Below, one piece after another: positions 23,436 to 32,818 of a stretch of 35,482 nucleotides of DNA. Source of the DNA: Bacteroidales bacterium (GTDB taxonomy: Bacteria > Bacteroidota > Bacteroidia > Bacteroidales > UBA932). The notes under the pieces are model-generated. The model made no database searches, was not told the origin of the DNA, and saw nothing but the letters and a program-made list of their open reading frames with translations. A program made the translations under genes and the position numbers. Each line of letters opens with the position of its first letter. Position 1 is the stretch's first letter. The stretch lies in NCBI GenBank assembly GCA_017544265.1, contig JAFYEM010000006.1:1-35482 (forward strand), in the 5' to 3' direction.

Positions 23436-25646
23436 ATGGTAAAACGCGTACTGAAACGAGACGGAAGACAAGTCGAGTTCAACAACCAGAAAATCGTAGC
23501 CGCCATTCTCAAGGCTATGGATGTGACTGAAAGCGGGCAGGATATAGTGCTTGCAGCCCGCATCGCGGATGCAATTTCCAAAATCGACCGCGACGAGATG
23601 ACAGTGGAGGAGATCCAGGATGTCGTGGAGAACGAGCTTATGAACAGCCCCCGCAAGGAGGTTGCCAAGGAGTATATCCGCTATCGCAACAAGCGCAACA
23701 TGGCCCGCAAGGCCAAGACCAACGAAATTTTCCAGGCCATCATCGACGCCCAGGTGAATGACATCACCCGCGAGAATGCCAATATGAACGCGGACACCCC
23801 CGCCGGCATGATGATGAAATTCGCCTCCGAGGCGACCAAGGCATACGTGGATGAGAACCTTCTTTCGGATCCGGTTCGCGATGCCGTTAAGAACAACTAC
23901 ATCCATATCCACGACAAGGACTATTATCCGACAAAGTCCCTGACCTGCATCCAGCACCCCCTGGACCTTATCCTCGAGCAAGGCCTCAAGGCCGGTCACG
24001 GCGAGTCCCGTCCCGCCAAGAGGATAGAGACAGCTTCCGTGCTCGCCTGCATTTCCATGGAGACGGTCCAGAACGAGATGCACGGAGGCCAGGCCATTCC
24101 CGCCTTCGACTTCTATCTTGCACCATACGTGCGCAAGACTTTCGAGGAGGAAATCGACCGGATTTCCGCCATGCTGAATACGGATTACAGCGAACTGAAG
24201 AAGGCCGAAATCGACGACTACATCAAGCGTGACCTCATCGGCCTCCAGGGGCCCGAGCGCGCCATCCAGCACGCCATCAACCAGACCGTGAGCCGCGTGC
24301 ACCAGGCAATGGAGGCGTTCGTGCACAATATGAACACCATCCACAGCCGCGGCGGCAACCAGGTGGTATTCTCCTCCATCAACTACGGTACCGACACCTC
24401 CGCTGAGGGACGCTGCATCATCCGCGAAATCCTCAACACCACCTACGAAGGCGTGGGCAACGGCAGCACCGCGATTTTCCCCATCCAGATATGGAAGAAG
24501 AAACGCGGCGTTTCCTACCTCCCCGGCGACCGCAACTATGACCTTTACAAATATGCCTGCAAGGTTACCGCGAGGCGTTTCTTCCCGAACTTCCTGAATC
24601 TGGACGCCACCTACAACCAGGATGACGCATGGAAGGCGGATGACCCGAGGCGTTTCGAGCATGAAGTGGCGACCATGGGCTGCCGCACCCGTGTCTATGG
24701 CAACAAGTTCGGTCCCAAGACCTCCATCGGCCGCGGAAACCTGAGCTTCACTACCATCAACATCGTCAAACTCGGTATCGAATGCATGCAGGCGGAGCAG
24801 GACAAGGAGCGCCGCATCGCCCTCTTCTTCGAGAAACTGGACTGGGCCCTGGAGATTGCCGCCCGCCAGCTCAACGAGCGCTTCGACTTCCAGAAGACCG
24901 CCCTCAAGAAGCAGTTCCCTCTGCTGATGAACGGACTCTGGCTCGGAAGCGAGAAACTCAAACCCACGGACACCATCGAGTCCGTCATCAACCAGGGCAC
25001 CCTCTCCATCGGCTTCATAGGCCTTGCCGAGACTCTTATCGCCCTTGTCGGCAAGCATCACGGCGAGAGCGACGAGGCCCAGGAACTCGGCCTTCGCATC
25101 ATCGCCCACATGGCGGAGAAGATCAATGGTTTCGCCGAGACCTACCAGCACAACTTCACCTTCCTCGCAACTCCGGCGGAGGGCCTCTCCGGCGCCTTCA
25201 CCAAGAGGGACAAGAAAGTGTTCGGCATCCTTCCCGGCATCACGGACAAGGACTACTACACCAACTCCAGCCACATTCCCGTCTATTACAAGTGCACTCC
25301 CGAGCACAAGGCCAAAATCGAAGGCCCGTACCACAAGTACGAGAACGCCGGCCACATTTTCTATGTGGAAATCGATGGTGACGCGACGCACAACCCCGAG
25401 GCCATCATGAACATAGTGGACCTGATGGACAAGTACGACATCGGTTACGGCTCGGTGAACCACAACCGCAACCGCTGCCTGGACTGCGGTTTCGAGAATG
25501 CGGACGAGGACCTTCACGAATGCCCTCACTGCCACAGCCACAATATCGACACGCTCCAGCGCATCACCGGTTATCTGGTGGGCACCACCAACCGCTGGAA
25601 CGCAGGTAAACTTGCAGAGCTCCACGACAGGGTAGTTCATGAATAA
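23436..25646 (+). CDS. nrdD: Anaerobic (class III) ribonucleoside-triphosphate reductase
   Basis: A 736-residue glycyl-radical enzyme that makes dNTPs without oxygen. The ATG at 23436 gives MVKRVLKRDGRQVEFNNQKI, the start of the N-terminal ATP-cone (about 1-95); an ATG 24 bp upstream in frame is less likely. The barrel carries HIHDKDYYPTKSLTCIQHPLD and the NQTVSRVHQAMEAFVHNMNT segment. Near the C terminus is a zinc ribbon, CLDCGFENADEDLHECPHCHS (two CxxC pairs, split by about 13 residues), and RITGYL with the radical Gly712. The activase gene nrdG overlaps its end by 8 bp. Its presence indicates growth without oxygen. Confidence 0.96.
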   Translation: MVKRVLKRDGRQVEFNNQKIVAAILKAMDVTESGQDIVLAARIADAISKIDRDEMTVEEIQDVVENELMNSPRKEVAKEYIRYRNKRNMARKAKTNEIFQAIIDAQVNDITRENANMNADTPAGMMMKFASEATKAYVDENLLSDPVRDAVKNNYIHIHDKDYYPTKSLTCIQHPLDLILEQGLKAGHGESRPAKRIETASVLACISMETVQNEMHGGQAIPAFDFYLAPYVRKTFEEEIDRISAMLNTDYSELKKAEIDDYIKRDLIGLQGPERAIQHAINQTVSRVHQAMEAFVHNMNTIHSRGGNQVVFSSINYGTDTSAEGRCIIREILNTTYEGVGNGSTAIFPIQIWKKKRGVSYLPGDRNYDLYKYACKVTARRFFPNFLNLDATYNQDDAWKADDPRRFEHEVATMGCRTRVYGNKFGPKTSIGRGNLSFTTINIVKLGIECMQAEQDKERRIALFFEKLDWALEIAARQLNERFDFQKTALKKQFPLLMNGLWLGSEKLKPTDTIESVINQGTLSIGFIGLAETLIALVGKHHGESDEAQELGLRIIAHMAEKINGFAETYQHNFTFLATPAEGLSGAFTKRDKKVFGILPGITDKDYYTNSSHIPVYYKCTPEHKAKIEGPYHKYENAGHIFYVEIDGDATHNPEAIMNIVDLMDKYDIGYGSVNHNRNRCLDCGFENADEDLHECPHCHSHNIDTLQRITGYLVGTTNRWNAGKLAELHDRVVHE

Positions 25647-26136
25647 CAAAATACGGGTCCTGGATATCCTGAGGCAGACCATGGCAGATGGTCCCGGCCT
25701 CAGGACTTCCATTTACTGCGCAGGCTGTCTGCACCATTGTCCAGGTTGCCACAATCCGCAGTCCTGGCCGATGGACGGCGGAAAAGAGATGTCCATAGAC
25801 GCGATCATGGACATTATCCGCGAAGACGCCCTGTCGAACGTGTCATTTTCCGGCGGCGATCCCTTTTACCAGGCGCCTGCTTTCACGGCTCTTGCGCGGC
25901 GGATCAAGGAGGAAACCGGCAAGACAATATGGTGCTGGACCGGATTCACGCTGGAGGAGATTGAAAAGGATCCCGAAATGGCCCGGATGCTCGAATATAT
26001 TGACGTGCTGGTGGACGGCCCGTTCATACTTGCCGAGAGGGATACTCATCTGAAATTCCGGGGCAGTCCGAACCAGAGGATCATATACCTCCACGGAGGC
26101 GAACCCGAAAAAGCCGCACCCGGCACACTGGTATGA
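25639..26136 (+). CDS. nrdG: Anaerobic ribonucleotide reductase activating enzyme
   Basis: A 165-residue radical SAM enzyme that installs the glycyl radical on NrdD. The [4Fe-4S] motif is Cys30-x3-Cys34-x2-Cys37 (CLHHCPGC), and FSGGDPFYQ is the SAM-binding GGE-like motif. NGPGLRTS-type residues appear as ADGPGLRTSIY just before the cluster. Length is typical for NrdG. Its start overlaps nrdD and its stop overlaps lpxK (ATGA), placing a lipid A gene in the same unit. Confidence 0.95.
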   Translation: MNNKIRVLDILRQTMADGPGLRTSIYCAGCLHHCPGCHNPQSWPMDGGKEMSIDAIMDIIREDALSNVSFSGGDPFYQAPAFTALARRIKEETGKTIWCWTGFTLEEIEKDPEMARMLEYIDVLVDGPFILAERDTHLKFRGSPNQRIIYLHGGEPEKAAPGTLV

Positions 26137-27218
26137 TAGACAGGATCATTCTTTTTCCCTATTCCATTACGCTGGCCCTGCGCGATTTGTTCTATCGCAA
26201 GGGCTGGAAGAAGAGCTACAGGGCCCCTGTGCCGACGGTCTGCGTGGGCAATGTGACCGTGGGCGGAACGGGGAAGACTCCGCATACGGAGATGATTCTC
26301 CGCCTCCTCACGCAATCGGACGACTGGGCCTATAAGAACGTGGCGGTGCTCTCGCGGGGCTACAAGCGCAAAACCCGCGGCTTCCAGAAGGTGGACCGTT
26401 TCGGAAGCGCCGGGGCATTCGGCGACGAACCGCTGCAGATTGCCGTAAAGTTTCCCCAGGTGAATGTCGCCGTCGATAAAGACCGCGTCGAGGGATGTCA
26501 GTTCCTTGCGGACCCGGCGCTGCTGCAGAGCGCAAAAAGCGCCCGCAAGTGCATGGACAAGAACATTCCTGCCGCGGACATCATAGTGCTGGACGACGCC
26601 TTCCAGTACCGCCGGCTGCGAGCGGATTTTTCAGTGGTCCTGGTCGATTACAACCGCCCGGTGCATAAAGACATGCTGCTGCCGCTGGGTGGCCTCAGGG
26701 ACCTTCCGCGCCGCCTCTCCGACGCCGACGCGGTGATAGTGACCAAATATCCGCAGCAGCTGGATGTCTGGGAGAGGCAGACCTGGGCGAAGAATCTCGG
26801 GGTATCGAGGGAGAAGCTGTACTTCACCAGGATAAACTATCTTCCGATGAAGCCGGTGTTCGACGACGGAGACAACCGTTTTGTCTATTCCCCCAGACTG
26901 ATTCTCGTTACGGGGATTGCTAAAGCCGGCCCGCTGAAGCGCTACCTGTCAGGCTCATACGAGGTCGTGAAGCACCTTTCTTTTCCTGATCACCACCGTT
27001 TCGGAAAATCGGATCTTGCCAAGTTGATGGCGGCGGTGAAGGCAAACCCCACGGCGCTCGTAGCCACCACTGAGAAGGACTCGCGTAGATTTCTGGACTT
27101 AAAAAACATCCCCGACGAAATACGGCAGAGGATGTTTGAAATACCTATAGAGGTTGGTTTCCTGACTCCGGAGGAAGAGGAGCAGTTCCGCTCGCTTATT
27201 CTTTCTTCCCTCCGATGA
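26133..27218 (+). CDS. lpxK: Tetraacyldisaccharide 4'-kinase
   Basis: A 361-residue inner-membrane-associated kinase that phosphorylates the lipid A disaccharide at the 4' position. The N terminus has a hydrophobic stretch and an RKGWKK basic patch. The P-loop is VGNVTVGGTGKT (38-49), followed by LSRGYKRKTRGF and FGDEPLQIA. IIVLDDAFQYRRL is the family's DDGxQ-like catalytic motif, with A in place of G. TGIAKAGPLKRYL and FPDHHRFGKSDL are C-terminal family motifs, and TTEKDSRR precedes the end. It shows that the cell makes lipid A. Its last 23 bp overlap the end of the opposite aroA/aroQ gene. Confidence 0.94.
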   Translation: MIDRIILFPYSITLALRDLFYRKGWKKSYRAPVPTVCVGNVTVGGTGKTPHTEMILRLLTQSDDWAYKNVAVLSRGYKRKTRGFQKVDRFGSAGAFGDEPLQIAVKFPQVNVAVDKDRVEGCQFLADPALLQSAKSARKCMDKNIPAADIIVLDDAFQYRRLRADFSVVLVDYNRPVHKDMLLPLGGLRDLPRRLSDADAVIVTKYPQQLDVWERQTWAKNLGVSREKLYFTRINYLPMKPVFDDGDNRFVYSPRLILVTGIAKAGPLKRYLSGSYEVVKHLSFPDHHRFGKSDLAKLMAAVKANPTALVATTEKDSRRFLDLKNIPDEIRQRMFEIPIEVGFLTPEEEEQFRSLILSSLR

Positions 27219-28293
27219 CATTGTCCTGAATCCGTACGGATTCTTCATGGATTGCCGAGAAAGTGGTCCGGATGAACTCCTCCGAGAGCCCTAATTTCCG
27301 GCCTTTTTCAAGCATGGTCTCCAGAATCGCGTCCCAGCGGGAAGTCTGGATGATGGCCACGTTGTGCTCTTTCTTGTAAAGGCCTATCCTGCTGCTTATG
27401 TCCATGCGTTTTTTCATCAGATCAAGCAGGGAGTCGTCTATTATGTCTATCCGGGCCCGGAGATCCTCGATGCCTTCCTTATAATCCAGGGAATCGGTGT
27501 CGCTGTCGCGCACCACTATCTTTCCGAGCATGTCGTGGAGCCCTTCCGGGGTGAGCTGCTGTTTTGCGTCGCTCAGCGCGGCGTCAGGATTGCAGTGGGA
27601 TTCTATCATGAGTCCGTCCAGTCCAAGGTCCAGGGAACGCTGCGAGAGTTCCAGCAGCACGTCCCTGCTGCCGCCCATGTGGGAAGGGTCGGCGAAGAAG
27701 GGGAGTTCCGGATAGCGGGTGCGGAGTTCGATTGCTATCCTCCAGCCCGGGTCGTTGCGGTAACGCATTTTCTCAGGAGAAGAGAAGCCGCGGTGGATGA
27801 CTCCGAGTTTGCGGATTCCGGCCCTGGACAGTCTTTCCAGCGCGCCTATCCACAGGTCGAGGTCGGGATTGACGGGATTTTTCACCAACACAGGGATGTC
27901 GGTGCCCTGAAGGGCGTCGGCGATTTCCTGCATCAGGAAGGGATTGGCGGTGGTCCTGGCGCCTACCCAAAGCAGGTCTATGCCGTATTTTATGCACTCA
28001 TAGACATGCTTCGCGCTAGCGACTTCCGTGGCGGTGAACATTCCGGTCTCCCGTTTTACGTCCTGGAGCCACTTCAGGCCTTCGCTTCCGATTCCTTCAA
28101 AACTGCCCGGATGGGTACGCGGTTTCCATATACCGGCCCTGAATACGTGTATTCCGAGGGCGGAGAGTCCTCGGGCCGTTTCCAGTACCTGCTGCCTTGT
28201 CTCCGCGCTGCATGGCCCGGCTATTATCATAGGTCTCGGAGGGGTGAAGAAGCCCCACTCGGCGACCGGTGCTATTGTCAACTTGTTATCCAT
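27196..28293 (-). CDS. Bifunctional DAHP synthase / chorismate mutase
   Basis: A 365-residue fusion catalysing the first step of the shikimate pathway (PEP plus erythrose 4-phosphate to DAHP) and chorismate to prephenate. The start at 28293 gives MDNKLTIAPV; the open frame extends further but runs into the opposite gene's promoter region. Residues to about 265 are the AroA-beta/KDO8P-synthase-like domain, with IAGPCSAE (24-31), RAGIWKPRTHPGSFEG, VGARTT, VKNPVNPD, HRGFS and FADPSHMGG. Residues about 275-365 are an AroQ-type mutase (DLRARIDIIDDSLLDLMKKRMD, split here only for reading; IQTSRWD; EFIRTTFSAIHEESVRIQ). The order, synthase first, is usual in Bacteroidota, where the mutase domain also serves feedback control. 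It is convergent with lpxK. Confidence 0.94.
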   Translation of the reverse strand: MDNKLTIAPVAEWGFFTPPRPMIIAGPCSAETRQQVLETARGLSALGIHVFRAGIWKPRTHPGSFEGIGSEGLKWLQDVKRETGMFTATEVASAKHVYECIKYGIDLLWVGARTTANPFLMQEIADALQGTDIPVLVKNPVNPDLDLWIGALERLSRAGIRKLGVIHRGFSSPEKMRYRNDPGWRIAIELRTRYPELPFFADPSHMGGSRDVLLELSQRSLDLGLDGLMIESHCNPDAALSDAKQQLTPEGLHDMLGKIVVRDSDTDSLDYKEGIEDLRARIDIIDDSLLDLMKKRMDISSRIGLYKKEHNVAIIQTSRWDAILETMLEKGRKLGLSEEFIRTTFSAIHEESVRIQDNVIGGKKE

Positions 28294-28297
28294 GCTG

Positions 28298-28305
28298 CAA
28301 ATGTA
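28298..28305 (-). promoter_or_regulatory. Candidate -7 element directly before the DAHP synthase gene
   Basis: On the minus strand this is TACATTTG, 4 bp before the ATG. As at ksgA, a transcript from it would begin at or next to the start codon. No -33 TTTG is found. Confidence 0.25.
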
Positions 28306-28317
28306 AGAAAAAAACCG

Positions 28318-28325
28318 TACATTTG
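28318..28325 (+). promoter_or_regulatory. Candidate -7 element, with GGAGG, before the AraC-type gene
   Basis: TACATTTG is followed by GGAGG and then the ATG at 28331. GGAGG is a rare clear Shine-Dalgarno match in this window, but a transcript started from this -7 box would not include it, so one of the two signals is probably not used. Confidence 0.25.
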
Positions 28326-28330
28326 GGAGG

Positions 28331-28780
28331 ATGAAAGAGGTAGCGGTAATATCCAGGTTTTTCCGGAGGCTTTTCAAGCGGCATACGCCTCTGGCTCCGG
28401 TGTTGGTCGATGAAGACAGTATTCCTCCGTCTCACAATACCGACAGGGATTTTTTCTTTCGGCTCCAGTCTGCCCTTAAGGAAACGGAATTCTTCCTCAA
28501 GCCGGATTGCAGCAGGCAGGACCTGATGACGCTCATCGGTGTCAACAAGAACCAGATTACCAGAATTATACGCAACTACGGCGGATTCACCAACGTCTCA
28601 AGCTATGTGAATTCGCTGCGGCTGGACTATGCCATCGACCTTATGAAGAGGCATCCGGAGAAGAAAATGAAAGAAATTGCCGTCGAGTCCGGTTTCGAAT
28701 CCTTCCAGAATTTCAACCGCGTGTTCAAAAAGCATTTTTCAGACACACCATATCACTACTTTAGAACAATTTTTTCGTAA
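28331..28780 (+). CDS. Small AraC-family HTH transcriptional regulator
   Basis: A 149-residue protein whose residues about 50-148 are a complete AraC-type double helix-turn-helix domain: RQDLMTLIGVNKNQITRIIRNYGG is the first HTH, SSYVNSLRLDYAIDLM the linker helix, and MKEIAVESGFESFQNFNRVFKKHF the second, with GFESFQNFNRVFKK the family signature. Only about 45 residues precede it, with no cupin, TPR, membrane or receiver domain. In Bacteroidota such a domain is more often the end of a larger sensor protein. The basic N-terminal tail (RFFRRLFKRH) might aid DNA contact. The outer-membrane barrel gene starts 42 bp downstream and could be a target, by position only. Confidence 0.88.
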   Translation: MKEVAVISRFFRRLFKRHTPLAPVLVDEDSIPPSHNTDRDFFFRLQSALKETEFFLKPDCSRQDLMTLIGVNKNQITRIIRNYGGFTNVSSYVNSLRLDYAIDLMKRHPEKKMKEIAVESGFESFQNFNRVFKKHFSDTPYHYFRTIFS

Positions 28781-28822
28781 CTTTACACGATTTTTCGAAT
28801 ATTTACAAAAACTATAGTTGCA

Positions 28823-29506
28823 ATGAAAAAGATTTTGACAATTGCTGCGGCGCTGCTGATAGCGGCGGCTGCATCGGCCCAGGAAAAGGGCGACATCTTC
28901 GTAGGCGGTAATCTTGGTTTCAGCACCAGGAGCGGCCGTTACATCCAGTCGATCTTTAACAAGGATACCAAAAAGGAGGACAGGAACACTACTCCTTACC
29001 GTGGCGGTATATCCTTCACTTTTGCCCCTGAGGCAGGTTTCTTCGTGATGGACAATCTGAAACTCGGCGCCGCTCTCGGCATCGGAGTCGCCACCACCCC
29101 TACGACTTATTTCAACGGCAAGGGTGATGAGGTGGACGCCATCGACACAGATTTCACCTTCTCGCTCGGAATCGGCGTCAACTACTATCTGGAACTCTTC
29201 CCTGCCGTCTATTACACCCCCGGACTCTGGTTCGGAGGACATATCGGTTCGAGGAGCGAGCACCAGTTCCTCGGCGGAGAAGTCGTCAAGTACACCCTTT
29301 CCGGCGTAAGCGCAAGAGTGGATATGCTCGCAATGGAATTCCGTCCAACCCCTCATCTTGGCTTCAGCGTCAATGCCGGCGGCTTTGTGTGGGACCTCGA
29401 TTCCGTTACTTATGACGATAAAGATGTCAGAAGTTCAAATACTGACTCGGGCGTATATTTCAACCTGCTCAGGGATGTCACCCTTGGCGTACGCTACTAC
29501 TTCTAG
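28823..29506 (+). CDS. Outer-membrane beta-barrel protein
   Basis: A 227-residue secreted protein with a clear signal peptide (MKKILTIAAALLIAAAASAQ) and alternating hydrophobic strands: DIFVGGNLGFST, GGISFTFAPEAGFFV, LKLGAALGIGVAT, FTFSLGIGVNYYLEL, VYYTPGLWFGGHI, LGFSVNAGGFVWD and VTLGVRYYF. The terminal Phe and the paired Gly-aromatic strands fit a small 8-10-strand barrel of the outer-membrane beta-barrel (OmpA-like or porin-like) type. No OmpA peptidoglycan domain is present. It lies 3 bp before the OPT transporter gene and may be co-expressed with it. Substrate or partner is unknown. Confidence 0.82.
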   Translation: MKKILTIAAALLIAAAASAQEKGDIFVGGNLGFSTRSGRYIQSIFNKDTKKEDRNTTPYRGGISFTFAPEAGFFVMDNLKLGAALGIGVATTPTTYFNGKGDEVDAIDTDFTFSLGIGVNYYLELFPAVYYTPGLWFGGHIGSRSEHQFLGGEVVKYTLSGVSARVDMLAMEFRPTPHLGFSVNAGGFVWDLDSVTYDDKDVRSSNTDSGVYFNLLRDVTLGVRYYF

Positions 29507-29509
29507 CAG

Positions 29510-31522
29510 ATGGACAAGCAGAAACTGTCGCTTCCTGAGAACGCGCAGAGACCCCTGAAAGAGGGGGAGCAGTACCAGCCGCTTCTCAGCCCGCAGAAGA
29601 ACTACCCTGAGGTAACCCCGTATTCGGTGCTGATGGGCCTTCTGATGGTGGTGCTGTTCTCGGCGGCCGCTGCCTATCTGGGCCTGAAAATCGGCCAGGT
29701 TTTCGAAGCGGCAATACCCATTGCGATTATCGCAGTGGGTGTTTCCGGCGCTCTCGGAAAGAACAGCGCACTGTCGCAGAACGTGATAATCCAGTCCATC
29801 GGGGGATGCTCCGGAGCAGTCGTCGCGGGCGCGATTTTCACCCTTCCGGCAATCTACATCCTGCAGGGCAAGACCGATGCTGCCGGGAATCTGCTCTATC
29901 CCGGACTGCAGGTCAATTTCCTGCAGATGGTGCTTTCCTCCCTCTTCGGCGGAATTCTCGGAATACTGTTCCTGATACCGTTCAGAAAGTATTTCGTAAA
30001 GGAAATGCACGGGAAGTATCCCTTCCCCGAGGCGACGGCTACCACGCAGGTGCTGGTCAGCGGCGAGGGCGGAGGCGCAGGAGCCAGGACTCTGTTGATT
30101 TCCGGCCTTATCGGCGGTCTGTACGACTTCGCGATTGCGACCTTCGGCACCTGGGCCGAGACTGTTTCCACAACGGTGACGGGCTGGGGCCAGGTAGTCG
30201 CAGACAAGGCCAAGCTGGTCCTGAAAATGAACACCGGGGCTGCCATTCTCGGCATGGGCTACATCGTAGGCCTGAAATATTCCTTCATCATCTGCTGCGG
30301 CTCGCTGCTGATCTGGCTGATCGTGATTCCGCTGATGAATCTTATCTGGGGCGGCAGCGTCATAGACCTTATGAACACCGGGCTCACAACTACCATCGGC
30401 GAGATGTCCCCGGAGATGATTTTCAAGGAATACGGACGTCATATCGGCATCGGCGGCATAGCCATGGCCGGTATCATAGGCATAGTCAAATCCTTCGGCG
30501 TCATTAAGTCCGCCGTGGGGCTTGCGGCCAAAGAGTTCTCACGCAAGGGCGCGGCGGAGGAAAAACCGCTCCGCACCGACGAAGACCTGTCCATGAAGAT
30601 AATCCTCATTTCCGTCGTGATTACTCTTCTGGCGGTGTTCGCCTTCTTCGGCTTCGGAGGCGTGGTCGCGAATATCTGGCAGGCACTCGTGGCGCTGATA
30701 ATGGTGTCTGTGGTTTCGTTCCTCTTCACCACCGTCGCGGCCAATGCCATCGCCATCGTGGGCAGCAACCCCGTAAGCGGTATGACGCTCATGACACTGA
30801 TTCTGTCGGCCCTTGTGCTTGTCGCGGTGGGGCTGAAGGGAAGTGCCGGCATGGCTGCCTGTGCTATCATAGGTGGAGTGGTCTGCACGGCCCTTTCGGT
30901 AGCGGGATCTTTCATTACCGACCTCAAAATAGGCTACTGGATAGGCTCTTCGCCCAAAAAGCAGGAAGGCTGGAAATTCCTTGGCGTGGCCGTGTCTGCG
31001 GTTACCGTCTGCGCCGTCATGCTGATTCTGAACAAGACCTACGGTTTTGTCGGAGAGGGTGCCCTGGTAGCTCCACAGGCAAATGCAATGGCTGCCGTAA
31101 TAGAGCCTATGTGCAGCGGCGGCGGAGCCCCGTGGCTGCTCTACGGCATCGGCGCGGCGATTTCCCTGATTCTGACCCTGTTCAAGGTGCCTGCCCTGGC
31201 TTTCGCCCTCGGTATGTTCATTCCCATAGACCTCAACCTTCCGCTGCTGGTCGGCGGGGCTATCTCCTGGTTTGTCTCAAGCCGCAGCAAGGACGAGGCT
31301 CTGAATAATGCGCGCAACGAAAAAGGTACGCTGATAGCTTCCGGTTTCATCGCCGGCGGCGCCCTCATGGGGGTTGTGAGCGCAATTCTGAAGTTCGCGG
31401 GAGTGGACTGGTTCCTCAGTTCCTGGAATGCTTCCCCCGCAGCCGAAGCCATCGCCGTCATCCCCTTCATCGCCATTGCCTTCTACCTTGCCAAAGCCTC
31501 AATGAAAACTGACAAGTCATAG
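29510..31522 (+). CDS. OPT-family oligopeptide transporter
   Basis: A 670-residue inner-membrane protein with about 14-16 hydrophobic segments. The N-terminal region SVLMGLLMVVLFSAAAAYLGLKIGQVFEAAIPIAI (broken here only for reading) and KYPFPEATATTQVLVSGEGG are typical of bacterial OPT members, as are IVGSNPVSGMTLMTL and the later VPALAFALGMFIPIDLNLPLL region. These transporters use the proton gradient to import peptides or metal complexes. The gene follows the barrel gene by 3 bp and precedes peptidase T by 41 bp, so peptide import followed by tripeptide hydrolysis is a reasonable reading. The exact substrate is not shown. Confidence 0.9.
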   Translation: MDKQKLSLPENAQRPLKEGEQYQPLLSPQKNYPEVTPYSVLMGLLMVVLFSAAAAYLGLKIGQVFEAAIPIAIIAVGVSGALGKNSALSQNVIIQSIGGCSGAVVAGAIFTLPAIYILQGKTDAAGNLLYPGLQVNFLQMVLSSLFGGILGILFLIPFRKYFVKEMHGKYPFPEATATTQVLVSGEGGGAGARTLLISGLIGGLYDFAIATFGTWAETVSTTVTGWGQVVADKAKLVLKMNTGAAILGMGYIVGLKYSFIICCGSLLIWLIVIPLMNLIWGGSVIDLMNTGLTTTIGEMSPEMIFKEYGRHIGIGGIAMAGIIGIVKSFGVIKSAVGLAAKEFSRKGAAEEKPLRTDEDLSMKIILISVVITLLAVFAFFGFGGVVANIWQALVALIMVSVVSFLFTTVAANAIAIVGSNPVSGMTLMTLILSALVLVAVGLKGSAGMAACAIIGGVVCTALSVAGSFITDLKIGYWIGSSPKKQEGWKFLGVAVSAVTVCAVMLILNKTYGFVGEGALVAPQANAMAAVIEPMCSGGGAPWLLYGIGAAISLILTLFKVPALAFALGMFIPIDLNLPLLVGGAISWFVSSRSKDEALNNARNEKGTLIASGFIAGGALMGVVSAILKFAGVDWFLSSWNASPAAEAIAVIPFIAIAFYLAKASMKTDKS

Positions 31523-31563
31523 GACCTTCTGCTTTTATCAATATTTTTCACCATTAAAGGATT

Positions 31564-32787
31564 ATGGAAACAGTAAAAGATAAATTCCTGAGGTATATCG
31601 CGGTGGATACGCAGTCGGACGAGAATTCCGAGAGCCAGCCGTCGACGGCGAAGCAGCTAGTGCTGCTGCAGTTGCTCCGTGACGAACTCGCGGTCCTCGG
31701 TGTCGAGGCCACCCTGGACGAGTACGGTTATGTGATGGGGTCTATACCTTCGAACATAGGCCCTGACGCTCCTGCAATCGGCTTCATCGCCCATGTCGAT
31801 ACTTCCCCGGACGCTTCCGGCAAAGATGTTAAGCCGCAGATTATAGAGAACTATGACGGCGGTGCGATTGCCCTCAGGGGTGTTCCCGGCCTGGAGCTGA
31901 AGCCAGAGGAATTCCCGGAGATGCTCTCATACAAAGGCCAGACGCTTATCACCACCGACGGCACGACCCTTCTCGGCGCCGACGACAAGGCCGGCGTAGC
32001 CGAGATAATGTGCGCCGTGGAATATATCGTTAACCATCCGGAGTTCCGTCACGGTCACGTCCGGATAGGCTTCACCCCGGACGAGGAGATAGGCCGCGGC
32101 GTTGTCAAGTTCGACGTTGAGCGTTTCGGCGCGGACTATGCCTATACCATGGACGGCGGCGAAATCGGAGAACTGGAGTTTGAAAACTTCAATGCTGCTT
32201 CCGCAAAGGTCCATATCGCCGGCCGCAATGTACACCCCGGCTACGCGAAGGACAAGATGAAGAATGCCATCCATATCGGTCAGGAATTCAATTCCCTGCT
32301 CCCGCAGTCCGAGCGGCCGGAGTACACTGCCGGCTACGAGGGCTTCTATCACCTGATTTCCTTCAACGGCACTGTCGAGGAGGCGGACTTTGGCTATATC
32401 ATACGCGACCACGACAGGGCTGGATTCGAGAAGCGCAAGGCATTTATCGCTTCCGTCGCCGAATTTGTCAACCGCAAATACGGCGAAGGCACAGTTGCGC
32501 TGACAGTCAAGGACCAGTATTACAACATGCGCGAGCAGGTCGAGCCGCACTATCATATTATTGAGAAGGCGGTGAAGGCTATGGAAATGGCCGGGATCAA
32601 GCCTAAAATCCAACCGATACGCGGCGGTACGGACGGTGCGAACCTCAGTTTCAAAGGCCTTCCCTGCCCGAATATTTTTGCTGGCGGTCTGAACTTCCAC
32701 GGCAAGATGGAATTCGTTCCCGTCGAGAGCATGGAAGCTGCCAAAAACGTGATTTTGAACATTATCAGCTTGTTTGCAAAGGAATAA
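31564..32787 (+). CDS. pepT: Peptidase T (tripeptide aminopeptidase)
   Basis: A 407-residue cytoplasmic dizinc aminopeptidase that removes the N-terminal residue of tripeptides. Motifs are complete: [13 protein letters not shown] with His77 and Asp79, [16 protein letters not shown] with Asp140, [10 protein letters not shown] with Glu174-Glu175, [12 protein letters not shown], and the C-terminal [21 protein letters not shown] region (split here only for reading) where GGTDG is characteristic. Length is normal. The gene ends 31 bp before family B copy 3. Together with the upstream OPT transporter it suggests peptide nutrition. Confidence 0.96.
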   Translation: METVKDKFLRYIAVDTQSDENSESQPSTAKQLVLLQLLRDELAVLGVEATLDEYGYVMGSIPSNIGPDAPAIGFIAHVDTSPDASGKDVKPQIIENYDGGAIALRGVPGLELKPEEFPEMLSYKGQTLITTDGTTLLGADDKAGVAEIMCAVEYIVNHPEFRHGHVRIGFTPDEEIGRGVVKFDVERFGADYAYTMDGGEIGELEFENFNAASAKVHIAGRNVHPGYAKDKMKNAIHIGQEFNSLLPQSERPEYTAGYEGFYHLISFNGTVEEADFGYIIRDHDRAGFEKRKAFIASVAEFVNRKYGEGTVALTVKDQYYNMREQVEPHYHIIEKAVKAMEMAGIKPKIQPIRGGTDGANLSFKGLPCPNIFAGGLNFHGKMEFVPVESMEAAKNVILNIISLFAKE

Positions 32788-32818
32788 CAGATAACTTTTA
32801 TTCTTATGCTATGGTGAA

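Noticed and set aside
23418-25712. A 764-codon open frame on the minus strand opposite nrdD
   Set aside because: It mirrors the full nrdD gene, and its product has no recognisable domain; long antisense frames are expected in GC-rich genes with this codon use.
27364-28413. A 349-codon plus-strand frame opposite the DAHP synthase gene
   Set aside because: The minus-strand frame carries all family motifs; the plus-strand product has none.
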